In this document: piece by piece, positions 18,018-25,253 of the stretch
Numbering within the stretch: position 1 is the stretch's first letter
How the letters are laid out: each line of letters opens with the position of its first letter
DNA from: Clostridium sp.
Lineage (GTDB): Bacteria; Bacillota; Clostridia; Lachnospirales; Lachnospiraceae
DNA length: 36,489 nucleotides
Assembly: GCA_023664385.1 (NCBI GenBank)
Contig: JAMPFU010000015.1
Span: forward strand, 27,906 to 64,394
Reading direction: 5' to 3'
Position numbers and translations under genes: made by a program
Notes under the pieces: model-generated
What the model was told of the DNA's origin: nothing
Database searches by the model: none
What the model saw: the letters and a program-made list of their open reading frames with translations, nothing else

Positions 18018-18088
18018 CCAGCCCATTTCAAATCTGCTTTTGGCATATGCTCCGATTTACTTTGTAAATCGAAAACTCACGGGCTGAC
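18018..18088. repeat. Dispersed palindromic intergenic repeat, copy B
   Basis: CAGCCC (18019-18024) pairs with GGGCTG (18081-18086). A nested perfect hairpin CGATTTAC/GTAAATCG lies at 18053-18071. The sequence CCCATTTCAAATCTGCTTTT is shared with 27208-27230 and, in part, with 15348-15370. It lies between flp and the DUF5702 gene, just upstream of the latter's ribosome site. Confidence 0.65.
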
Positions 18089-18099
18089 ACAACACACTA

Positions 18100-18267
18100 T
18101 TATGAATAAATACTACTTGCATCAGAATTGATTGAATTCCAGATATTCATAACCAATGACTTTATTTGTTTTTGGAATATGGCAACCATCGCTATAAGCA
18201 CAACCATAATGAGTATTACTTCCACAACACCCATACCCTCTTCGTTCATAAGAAAACCTTTTATCAT
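18100..18267 (-). CDS. flp: Flp-type major pilin
   Basis: 55 residues. The start is ATG 18265-18267, nine bases after GGAGG. An ATG at 18324 abuts the tadC stop but lies upstream of this site and would give a basic extension unlike a pilin. The prepilin motif is EEG-MGVVE: a glycine followed by four residues and the conserved glutamate (+5). V replaces the usual Y after E. It leads into a long hydrophobic helix VEVILIMVVLIAMVAIF and a short tail. The mature pilin would be about 44 residues, normal for Flp subunits, which pack by the helix. The cleavage enzyme is the prepilin peptidase at the start of the operon. The gene follows tadC and precedes a hairpin-forming gap. Confidence 0.88.
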   Translation of the reverse strand: MIKGFLMNEEGMGVVEVILIMVVLIAMVAIFQKQIKSLVMNIWNSINSDASSIYS

Positions 18268-18324
18268 CGCATTTATCCTCCTTCTTGTCCCGGCGGCTTT
18301 GCCACCGGACATATTCCACAGCAT

Positions 18325-19719
18325 TTAAAGGCTTACCAAAACCGGAGTGACAATCATAAGCATTACAATCAAAAGCAATACAACCATTGGAAACAATAGC
18401 TTTGTCGATGCCTCCTCCCCCTTTCTCTTTGCATTTTCCTTTCTTATCTCCAGCGCAGCGGCAAGTTCATCCTCCATAAGCCTAAGCAAATCCTTCGTTC
18501 CTATTTTTAAGTTTCTGCTAAGCTGATGCATTAATCTCACATATACATTAAGACCAATTCTTCGTCCTAAATCCTCATATGCCTTTGCTTCATCTAAACC
18601 CGAATCAATTTGATTAATTGCATACTCTAACTCCAAAACAAGCGGGTTTCCATTTTCGCCCCCAGCTATCAACTGCTTAATTCCCGATTTTACCGTTACG
18701 CCTGCGCCTAGGGTAAGCCACAGACTATTCACAAACCAAGGATAAAGATCCATCAGCCTTCTATCTCTATTCCTTATGTCCTGCTTCAAGCCTGCCGCTT
18801 TCCTAAACGCTAATATTATGCAAAATAGTGTTCCCAATAAAAATATATAAACAGATGTATTGTTTTTTTCTTGTTCTAATGATACCTTCACTCCTGATAA
18901 ATCCTTAGGAATGAGTATCTCCCTTTGGTTACGGTTTTCCTGCTCCAAATTGTAAAGCTCACCCTCCACAAGCTCGATTACGGTCGCTTCCTTTGTCCCC
19001 TCTATTCCAAGCCTGTATTCGTGTGATGCCGAAAGCTCTCCATACTCAATCGTTGCAGTCAGCGTTACAAAAGCCTTGTCCGTTATTTCATCAGTATTCA
19101 CCTTTCCCGTTGAGGCTAAGATTTTTGGCGAATCTGACAGCCATGTTATATCAAAGACCTTTTCAGGATTTTCCGGAATATGTATATCGCCCCTTATATG
19201 CAATAAATCCTCATTGTCGCCAACAAGCTCCGTTTCAAAGTCGCAAAAAAGCTTCTCACTTTTTTCATAAAACTCCTCCACAGTATATTCCATTGGCATA
19301 ACAACAAGATTTACCCAAGCTTCATCCTCCTCATAGGTCAGGCTTATATCATACTCCCTCATCTGTCCGTTATAGTCATCCCGATAAAGCACATTGCCTG
19401 CATCAACCACCCTTGTGCCTGCAATGTCAAACAGCAAAGAAACAACATTAATGACCGAAAATGCCACAAGACACACCGCAATATTTTTCTTGATGAAGTT
19501 CTCCGACATGATTTTCACGTCCTTATCCGATACAATTTGAAGCTTTCTTATATCGTGCTGTAGCCTGCCTGTATTTATTTTTTTCCATACCATGGAAAAA
19601 ATAAAATCCGACATGGCATACGGCACTTTTTTTATGCCCTTATATTTGCTGTAGTGCTTTCTACTTATGATTGCAAGCATCATATATAAAAGCACTATAA
19701 AAATGTTTATGTATATCAT
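18325..19719 (-). CDS. tadC: TadC-like platform protein with Ig-like extracellular insertion
   Basis: 464 residues, well above the ~300 usual for TadC. ATG 19717-19719 follows AAAGGAG. The T2SSF core that contacts the ATPase is at about 309-440 (GLKQDIRNRDRRLMDLYP, LGAGVTVKSGI, LMHQLSRNLKIGTKDLL). Membrane helices are near 3-19, 80-100, 289-305 and 441-462. Between helices 2 and 3 lies a ~185-residue soluble stretch that topology places outside. Part of it (about 187-240: FDITWLSDSPKI, STGKV, FVTLTATIEYGE, HEYRLGIEG) matches the pattern of the atrophied bacterial Ig-like domain. The gene starts four bases after tadB and its stop is followed directly by the flp leader. TadB and TadC form the inner-membrane platform of the pilus. 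The insertion is the odd feature. Confidence 0.85.
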   Translation of the reverse strand: MIYINIFIVLLYMMLAIISRKHYSKYKGIKKVPYAMSDFIFSMVWKKINTGRLQHDIRKLQIVSDKDVKIMSENFIKKNIAVCLVAFSVINVVSLLFDIAGTRVVDAGNVLYRDDYNGQMREYDISLTYEEDEAWVNLVVMPMEYTVEEFYEKSEKLFCDFETELVGDNEDLLHIRGDIHIPENPEKVFDITWLSDSPKILASTGKVNTDEITDKAFVTLTATIEYGELSASHEYRLGIEGTKEATVIELVEGELYNLEQENRNQREILIPKDLSGVKVSLEQEKNNTSVYIFLLGTLFCIILAFRKAAGLKQDIRNRDRRLMDLYPWFVNSLWLTLGAGVTVKSGIKQLIAGGENGNPLVLELEYAINQIDSGLDEAKAYEDLGRRIGLNVYVRLMHQLSRNLKIGTKDLLRLMEDELAAALEIRKENAKRKGEEASTKLLFPMVVLLLIVMLMIVTPVLVSL

Positions 19720-19723
19720 TATT

Positions 19724-20461
19724 TCACTCCTTTAGGTTATTTATTATTTTATCTATTGCCATTGATGTAAGAACAATCCCAAAAAGACATATGGTCATAA
19801 ATACATGTCCCCAAACCGTTTTGTACAAAACCTCAATATACGACACACCTGTCAGTCTCAGATACAGCATGATAAAAAAGGGTATTACGGACATAATTTT
19901 TCCCTCAAGACGTTTAGAGGCAACCATTGTATTTATTTCCAGCTCCGTTGTGCTTTTTTCAGCCATGCTTCTCGCACACTGTCCCATGAGCCGTATGAGA
20001 TTTCCTCCATATATCCCAGCGGTTTTGACAAGATATGCAAGTTCCTTTATCTCCTCAATACCGCTTTTATCCCCCAGCTCCTTTAGTCCCTGGTCCAAGC
20101 TTTTTCCACACTGCATTCCATTTATCAAAAGCTTTAAATCCTCCTCCAGCAGATTAGCAGACTCATCTGATTTTGCCTCCGAAAGAACATATGTAAATGC
20201 ATTTTCTATGGAATACCCTGCCTGTAGCGCGCCCGATACGCCCGATATTACATTTTTAAACTCCTCCTTCAGCCGCCGCTTTCTGCCTGTCACAAAATCC
20301 TGTTTCCGTTTCCTGTAAATGTACGCCAAATACGGAATTGTAAAAACAGCTCCCCACAGTGCATCATAAAACAAAAGCCCACATATCAATCCAACCGCCC
20401 CAAGATATAGAAAGGTAAAAATGTACCAGTCTGTTTTGGGAATATACGGTTTATATCTCAC
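19724..20461 (-). CDS. tadB: TadB-like pilus platform protein
   Basis: 245 residues from GTG 20459-20461, which is six bases after GGAGG. This start overlaps the end of tadA by 11 bases; an upstream in-frame start at 20503 lacks such a site. TadB is the first of the two type II secretion F-like membrane proteins in Tad systems. Two helices near residues 12-45 are followed by the cytoplasmic T2SSF domain (FKNVISGVSGALQAGYSIENAF, LINGMQCGKSLDQGLKELG, AGIYGGNLIRLMGQCARS). Two C-terminal helices follow (IMSVIPFFIMLYLRL, HVFMTICLFGIVLTSMAI). The tight spacing to tadA and tadC implies coupled synthesis of the motor-platform complex. Confidence 0.9.
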   Translation of the reverse strand: MRYKPYIPKTDWYIFTFLYLGAVGLICGLLFYDALWGAVFTIPYLAYIYRKRKQDFVTGRKRRLKEEFKNVISGVSGALQAGYSIENAFTYVLSEAKSDESANLLEEDLKLLINGMQCGKSLDQGLKELGDKSGIEEIKELAYLVKTAGIYGGNLIRLMGQCARSMAEKSTTELEINTMVASKRLEGKIMSVIPFFIMLYLRLTGVSYIEVLYKTVWGHVFMTICLFGIVLTSMAIDKIINNLKE

Positions 20462-21695
20462 AGCATGCCTCCCTGTACATTTCAAGCTTTCCTGCGCTTT
20501 CAAGCTTGCTTACATTTATAATGTCATTCATTTTTTTCAAAGCTCCCTTTAGTCTTCCGTTTTCTTCTCCCGTTTCCACAAACTCGAAAAGACTATTTAG
20601 GTTTACATTTCCTTCCGCCATACCATTCACCTCCTCTATACGAAGCACCCTTCTCGTTCCGTCTCTCAGCCTTCCCAAATGAATAATAATATCCACTGCC
20701 GAGGCTATCTGACTTCTTACGGCAGCAATAGGAATTTCCATCCCCATAAGCACCATCATCTCAAGCCTGCTTATCATGTCAGCGGCAGAATTTGCATGTC
20801 CTGTACTCAGACTCCCATCATGCCCTGTTCCCATGGCCGCAAGCATGTCTATTGCCGCCGCATCTCTCACCTCCCCGACAATAATTCTGTCAGGTCTCAT
20901 TCTAAGGCTTGTCTTTATCAAATCCCGAATTGTAATCGCATTTTCCCCCTCTAAATTTGCATTTTTCGCTTCAAGCCTTACAAGATTGCTTACTCCCTGA
21001 ATTTGAAGCTCTGCCGAGTCTTCAATCGTTATAATCCTTTCCTCTTTCGGAATATAATTTGACAAGGCATTTAAAAATGTTGTTTTTCCCGAGCCGGTTC
21101 CCCCTGATATAAAAATGTTAAATCCACTTTCCACAAGCAGCCGAAGCAAAAAAGCAACATTTTTATCAAGACTTTCAAGCGCAATAAGCCGTTCCATGTC
21201 CACAGGCTTATTTGGAAATCTCCTTATCGTTATAACAGGTCCACAGAGCGAGACAGGATTTTGAACAATGTTGACCCTTGAACCATCCTTAAGCCTTGCA
21301 TCAACGATAGGGCTTGACTCATTGATTCTTCTGTTGCAGCCTGCCACAATCTGTTGCATAACTGACCGCAGCCGTTCCTCCGACTCAAAGCTTTTATCCG
21401 TCTTCATAAGCCGTCCCGATTTTTCAATATAAATGCTGTCAGGTCCGTTCACCATTATTTCAGTTATCTCATCATCCTCCAAAAGCTCAGTCAGAACATC
21501 AAGCCGTCTTAATGAATTAAACAGCTCTATCCTAAGCTGGACCTTTTCTTTCAGTGGGATATATGTATTTGCACTTTCCTCCAATATACATTTATCTATT
21601 ACCCTGCCTATGTCCTCATCCATAATCTCCGCACTCATATCTATGTCAGATATAATTCTTGCTTTCAGCTTTTCCTTAATTCCTGTTTCCTTCAA
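20451..21695 (-). CDS. tadA: TadA/CpaF pilus assembly ATPase
   Basis: 414 residues from TTG 21693-21695, nine bases after GGGAG. TadA is the hexameric secretion ATPase that powers Flp pilus assembly. Landmarks are complete: Walker A GGTGSGKTT (198-206), the Asp box ITIEDSAEL (222-230), Walker B IIVGEVRDAA (271-280) and the His box GHDGSLSTGHAN (291-302). The N-terminal domain with EITEIMVNGPDSIYIE is typical of the CpaF group. It begins one base after the tadZ stop and overlaps tadB by 11 bases. Confidence 0.96.
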   Translation of the reverse strand: MKETGIKEKLKARIISDIDMSAEIMDEDIGRVIDKCILEESANTYIPLKEKVQLRIELFNSLRRLDVLTELLEDDEITEIMVNGPDSIYIEKSGRLMKTDKSFESEERLRSVMQQIVAGCNRRINESSPIVDARLKDGSRVNIVQNPVSLCGPVITIRRFPNKPVDMERLIALESLDKNVAFLLRLLVESGFNIFISGGTGSGKTTFLNALSNYIPKEERIITIEDSAELQIQGVSNLVRLEAKNANLEGENAITIRDLIKTSLRMRPDRIIVGEVRDAAAIDMLAAMGTGHDGSLSTGHANSAADMISRLEMMVLMGMEIPIAAVRSQIASAVDIIIHLGRLRDGTRRVLRIEEVNGMAEGNVNLNSLFEFVETGEENGRLKGALKKMNDIINVSKLESAGKLEMYREACCEI

Positions 21696-21696
21696 G

Positions 21697-22602
21697 CTAT
21701 ATAGCTCCCTTCTCTATCATTTCCTTTATGCTTCCCTCCTCAAAATCCTTGTTTGAAAATGTAATGTATTTGATTTTTTCTGCAAGCTTCCCGTCCTCAT
21801 TTCTTTTGACAAGTCCACTGAAATAAGAAAGCTTCTGCTTGCTATGTTCATCCTGTAGGGCAGGCACAATAATTCTGTCAAAAAGCTGTAATGTGTCAAG
21901 CGAGGCAAGCGCTGACAAGCCCATATCAAAAATCACAGCATTATAATGTCTTTTTTCAGATAAAAGGCTTTTAAACCATTTTAAATTTTTGTCAGTAAGC
22001 CTCCGTTCCAAATAACATACCGTTGCTGTAAGGCTGTCAAAATCCATACGCTCCCTTCCACCACACCCATGTATCTGCTCCAATATTTTTTCATTCATGC
22101 TTGCCAAATAATATAAAAACAGCTCTCCATTTTTTTGTGCCGCATCGTCAGCACTATCACTGGGAAAATCCTCAAGTCCCACATAAAGACTATGTTCAAA
22201 ATAACGGGATAGGCTTTTTGATAATGTTGTTTTTCCACACCTTCCCACTGGCGAATACACAGCAATCCATATACCGTTTTCCTTTATGCTGATGCTTTTT
22301 TGTCCCAAAAAATGAGTGATATACTTTGTAATCTGCCCTGCATTTTGGTATTTGAATATACGATTCTCTACATTCCTTTGTTCACTCAGGTACAGCACAG
22401 GAACATCATTTTTTTCTTCGGGACTTTTCCCGTCCAAAACAAGCAAATCCAAATCGTTTTGTCCGATATATTCACTGACCGACTCCCACGTTGAAAAAAC
22501 GGAAGCCCTAAGTGGAATATCCTCATGTCCGTTAATGTACTCCATTAGCTTTACACTGTAATGTAAATCAGACCCATATATCCCAATTTTATAAGAAAAC
22601 AT
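21697..22602 (-). CDS. tadZ: TadZ/CpaE-like localisation ATPase
   Basis: 301 residues, ATG behind GGAGG. TadZ proteins have a receiver-like N-terminal domain and a ParA/MinD-like ATPase domain, and they place the pilus machine at its site in the cell. Residues 1-100 match a receiver-like fold (LDLLVLDGKSP, PVLYLSE). The ATPase starts at IWIAVYSPVGRCGKTTLS. The deviant Walker A here reads PVGRCGKTT (118-126), where R121 takes the place of the signature lysine of ParA-type enzymes. The Walker B-like VIFDMGLSAL follows near 220. The changed signature residue may weaken ATP hydrolysis, as reported for some TadZ proteins. It lies 39 bases after the prepilin peptidase gene. Confidence 0.88.
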   Translation of the reverse strand: MFSYKIGIYGSDLHYSVKLMEYINGHEDIPLRASVFSTWESVSEYIGQNDLDLLVLDGKSPEEKNDVPVLYLSEQRNVENRIFKYQNAGQITKYITHFLGQKSISIKENGIWIAVYSPVGRCGKTTLSKSLSRYFEHSLYVGLEDFPSDSADDAAQKNGELFLYYLASMNEKILEQIHGCGGRERMDFDSLTATVCYLERRLTDKNLKWFKSLLSEKRHYNAVIFDMGLSALASLDTLQLFDRIIVPALQDEHSKQKLSYFSGLVKRNEDGKLAEKIKYITFSNKDFEEGSIKEMIEKGAI

Positions 22603-22641
22603 TACCTCCTCCTGTAAATCTCATAACAATAAACCCACATA

Positions 22642-23076
22642 TCAAAGGAAACCAGCTCCACAGAGCAAAACGCCCACAAACACAGGCAGCGACATATGTA
22701 TGCGTGTTCTCTCCCTCAAAATGCCTCCCCCTCTTTTTAGTACAAGTAAAACCCCATATAGGGCGGCAGCCACAAAGGACACGGCAATAATATAAATAAT
22801 TTTCATATGTACAAACGTGGACAATGCCGCATAAAGCTTAATGTCGCCAGCCCCCAAAACGCCCGACACATATAATACGAAAAGTGCCGCTATGGTGATA
22901 ACAGACCACAGAATACTTTTTCCTGCCTCCCCAAATCCGTACTGAATCAGGTTGTATATAACTCCCGTTACAAAACCGAGGAAATTAAGTCGGTTTGGTA
23001 TGTGGAACGTCCTAAAGTCAAATACGACCGCAGCGCCTGCAAGCATCACAATAAAAATAAGCGTTACCTTTATCAC
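22642..23076 (-). CDS. tadV: Tad prepilin peptidase (TadV/CpaA, family A24)
   Basis: 144 residues from GTG 23074-23076, which follows AAGGAAGGGAT. An in-frame TTG at 23106 would add ten residues but has a poorer site. A24 peptidases are polytopic membrane aspartic proteases that trim Flp and TadE-like leaders. The two catalytic aspartates are visible: D20 in FDFRTFHIPN and D78 in the GAGDIK motif. About five membrane helices are present and the methyltransferase domain of type IVa peptidases is missing, as usual for TadV. It is the first gene of the operon, preceded by a 156-base leader. Confidence 0.9.
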   Translation of the reverse strand: MIKVTLIFIVMLAGAAVVFDFRTFHIPNRLNFLGFVTGVIYNLIQYGFGEAGKSILWSVITIAALFVLYVSGVLGAGDIKLYAALSTFVHMKIIYIIAVSFVAAALYGVLLVLKRGGGILRERTRIHMSLPVFVGVLLCGAGFL

Positions 23077-23239
23077 ATCCCTTCCTTGTAAAACACTTTT
23101 TGCCAAATAAACAAAGTGCCTTAGAATACTTCCGTTTCAAATTGCAAATCATTTTTAAACCTTTGAAATATTAGAAATAACATTGAATATATGACTGTGA
23201 ACTCAAGATAACCGAACATTATCTCTTGAACACAGGTAA

Positions 23240-23269
23240 ACTATACCATAAGAATTTACGAACTGTAAA
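23240..23269 (-). promoter_or_regulatory. Likely promoter of the Tad pilus operon
   Basis: On the minus strand TTTACA (23264-23269) and TATAGT (23240-23245) are separated by 18 bases. The predicted start is near 23232. It is the best SigA-type match upstream of tadV and lies beyond both terminators, so it should serve the whole ten-gene operon. Confidence 0.5.
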
Positions 23270-23291
23270 GCGACATTTTGTAAAGAAAAAA

Positions 23292-23306
23292 TGTACAATT
23301 TGTACA
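23292..23306. promoter_or_regulatory. Candidate regulator site upstream of the Tad promoter
   Basis: TGTACA-ATT-TGTACA is a 15-bp dyad made of two palindromic hexamers. It is centred about 30 bases upstream of the -35 box of the Tad promoter, a usual place for an activator. No cognate regulator is recognised. Confidence 0.35.
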
Positions 23307-23307
23307 G

Positions 23308-23335
23308 AAAAAAGTCGGCGTAAATATACGCCGAC
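23308..23335 (-). terminator. Strong terminator-like hairpin upstream of the Tad promoter
   Basis: GTCGGCGT pairs perfectly with ACGCCGAC over a six-base loop, and six U follow in the minus-strand RNA. It lies about 130 bases beyond the ABC terminator, so it is either a second terminator or the end of a short transcript from 23336-23467. Confidence 0.8.
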
Positions 23336-23467
23336 CCTTATAATTATTGACTTTTTGACGATTTTATTTTGTTGCCTTATATTTAAGAAACTGCCATTTT
23401 TTAGTTATGTAAACTAATTTTAACGTTTAAAATTTGTCTTGTACTCTTTTTTAATATGCTTATATGC

Positions 23468-23502
23468 AAAAAGCATGGGGGACTTTTAAAGAGCTCCCAT
23501 GC
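23468..23502 (-). terminator. Terminator of the ABC transporter operon
   Basis: GCATGGG pairs with CCCATGC around a 16-base centre that can extend the stem, followed by five U on the minus strand. It starts eight bases after the ABC stop codon. Confidence 0.8.
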
Positions 23503-23510
23503 CAAATCGC

Positions 23511-25253
23511 TTAATTTAACCGCCACTCGGCACTTTGCCGTTGCAGCTCCACCATACGGCGGTAAAGACCATTTTTTTCCATCAGTTCTGTTGGTGCCCC
23601 TTCTTCCGCCACCCTGCCATCTGCCAGAACAATGATTTTATCGGCTGCCTCCACAGTACGCATCCGATGGGCAATTACCAATACGGTTTTTCCAGCCAGC
23701 AGGCGGGAAAGTGCCCCCTGAATCTTTGTCTCATTTTCTACATCCAGACTGGCAGTTGCCTCGTCGAGGAGGACGATAGGTGCATCTTTCAACAAGGCTC
23801 TGGCAATAGAGATTCGCTGCCGTTCACCACCGGAAAGCTTCGCACCATTCTCTCCGATTGAGGTGTTGTAGCCCTGGGGGAGCCGACGGACAAACTCATC
23901 GCAGTTTGCCGCTTTGGCCGCAGCCTGCACTTCCTCATCTGTTGCACCACGCTTGCCAAGACGGATGTTTTCCATCACTGTATCATCGAACAGCACCACA
24001 TCCTGAAACACCATAGAATAATCCCGCAGCAGTACCTCCGGGTCTACGGTAGAAATATCCACACCGCCTACACGGATCACGCCCCCCGAAATGTCCCACA
24101 GCCTTGCGGCAAGCCGGGCGCAGGTGCTTTTACCGGAACCGGAAGGACCTACTAACGCCGTGACTTCGCCCTCTTTCGCGGTAAAGCTCACATCATGCAG
24201 GACTTCTTTTTCATCATAAGAAAAGCCCACATGTTCAAAGCTAATATCATGCCCCACTGGTTCAAATTTTTCTGTGCCCTCCGCTACAGGCGTGTCATAA
24301 ATTTCATTCATACGGTCAGCCGACACTTGGGAAACAAACATTTCCGCAATAATCGCCAGGCTTTGGTCGAATGGAGCATAGACACGGGTAATGACAAGCA
24401 GAAACAGGAACAAAAGCATGAAATCGATGCTGCCGGACAGTATCAGATCCGCACCTGTAAGAATGGTCGTTGCTACACCCAGCCGCATGATAACGCTGGC
24501 GGCATTGACAAAAAGACCTGTTCCCAGTTCACCCTGAACCGTAACCCGTTCATGTTCGTCAATTTTCTGGTTCAGTCCGTTCAGATACCGTTCCTCCTGG
24601 TTTGTGGCACGAATCTCCCTGACATTTTCTAATGCTTCCTGAATACCATCTGAAACCCGGATGGCAGCTTTTTTCGTCCGTTCAGCACTGCGTGTAGCAA
24701 GCTTACGGCTGCCAAACAGCAGCCCAAAGGCTGCCGGTACACCCCACAGGCAGGCAATCGCCAGCCGCCAGTCGTAAACAAACAGGCACACAGCGATGAC
24801 TGCCGTAGAGATGTAAGCACCGTACAGATACCCCAGCACATGAGACCAGACATGTTCCATCCGATTAACGTCCCCCATAAGGGTTTCGGTTAAATCTGCC
24901 AAATCCCGCTTGCCAAAATACCCCAGCGGCAGTTTACGGAGCCGTTCCGCCAAACTGAGACGTGTGGTTTTAATCTCATTATATACAAGCCCATAGGTAG
25001 CTTTGTATTGCTGAAGATGGGTCACGAAGGACAGAAGGGCAAAGAGAACCAGCAGCAAGATGACAGGTGCCGGACCAGCCAGCGGACTTCCTTCTGTCAG
25101 GGTTTCCATAAAACCGGACATTACCAGATACAGGATGCCGGCACCACCCATAACAACCAAATTAACGATAACCGTCCAAAATGTGCCTTTCTTTGTGTTT
25201 CGGACACCCTGATCGGTCAGGGCATATTTTCGCTGAAACTTCTCTCCAAACAT
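23511..25253 (-). CDS. ABC exporter half-transporter 2 (permease plus ATPase)
   Basis: 580 residues. The N-terminal half is a six-helix type IV ABC exporter domain. The C-terminal half is a complete ATPase: Walker A GPSGSGKST (369-377), Q-loop VFQDVVLFDD, signature LSGGERQR, Walker B IVLLDEATASLD and H-loop IAHRM. Its ATG directly follows the TAA of the partner gene with no spacer; its ribosome site GGCGGAG lies inside that gene. The two half-transporters should form a heterodimer. The arrangement and the partner's DEATAFADPENE motif resemble siderophore or metal-chelate ABC pairs such as IrtAB and YbtPQ. Codons are visibly richer in G and C than in neighbouring genes, which suggests transfer. 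The substrate cannot be read from sequence. Confidence 0.9.
   Translation of the reverse strand: MFGEKFQRKYALTDQGVRNTKKGTFWTVIVNLVVMGGAGILYLVMSGFMETLTEGSPLAGPAPVILLLVLFALLSFVTHLQQYKATYGLVYNEIKTTRLSLAERLRKLPLGYFGKRDLADLTETLMGDVNRMEHVWSHVLGYLYGAYISTAVIAVCLFVYDWRLAIACLWGVPAAFGLLFGSRKLATRSAERTKKAAIRVSDGIQEALENVREIRATNQEERYLNGLNQKIDEHERVTVQGELGTGLFVNAASVIMRLGVATTILTGADLILSGSIDFMLLFLFLLVITRVYAPFDQSLAIIAEMFVSQVSADRMNEIYDTPVAEGTEKFEPVGHDISFEHVGFSYDEKEVLHDVSFTAKEGEVTALVGPSGSGKSTCARLAARLWDISGGVIRVGGVDISTVDPEVLLRDYSMVFQDVVLFDDTVMENIRLGKRGATDEEVQAAAKAANCDEFVRRLPQGYNTSIGENGAKLSGGERQRISIARALLKDAPIVLLDEATASLDVENETKIQGALSRLLAGKTVLVIAHRMRTVEAADKIIVLADGRVAEEGAPTELMEKNGLYRRMVELQRQSAEWRLN

Larger units (their letters stand above)
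23077..23510. other. 434-bp intergenic control region between the ABC and Tad operons
   Basis: No gene was found. Reading leftward it contains the ABC terminator (23468-23502), a second strong terminator-like hairpin (23308-23335), a palindrome (23292-23306) and the Tad promoter (23240-23269). The remaining 150 bases before tadV are an AT-rich untranslated leader. Confidence 0.75.

Noticed and set aside
23355-23383. Plus-strand promoter-like TTGACG-17-TATATT
   Set aside because: Spacing is perfect, but the region is very AT-rich and no plus-strand gene follows, so it is probably chance.
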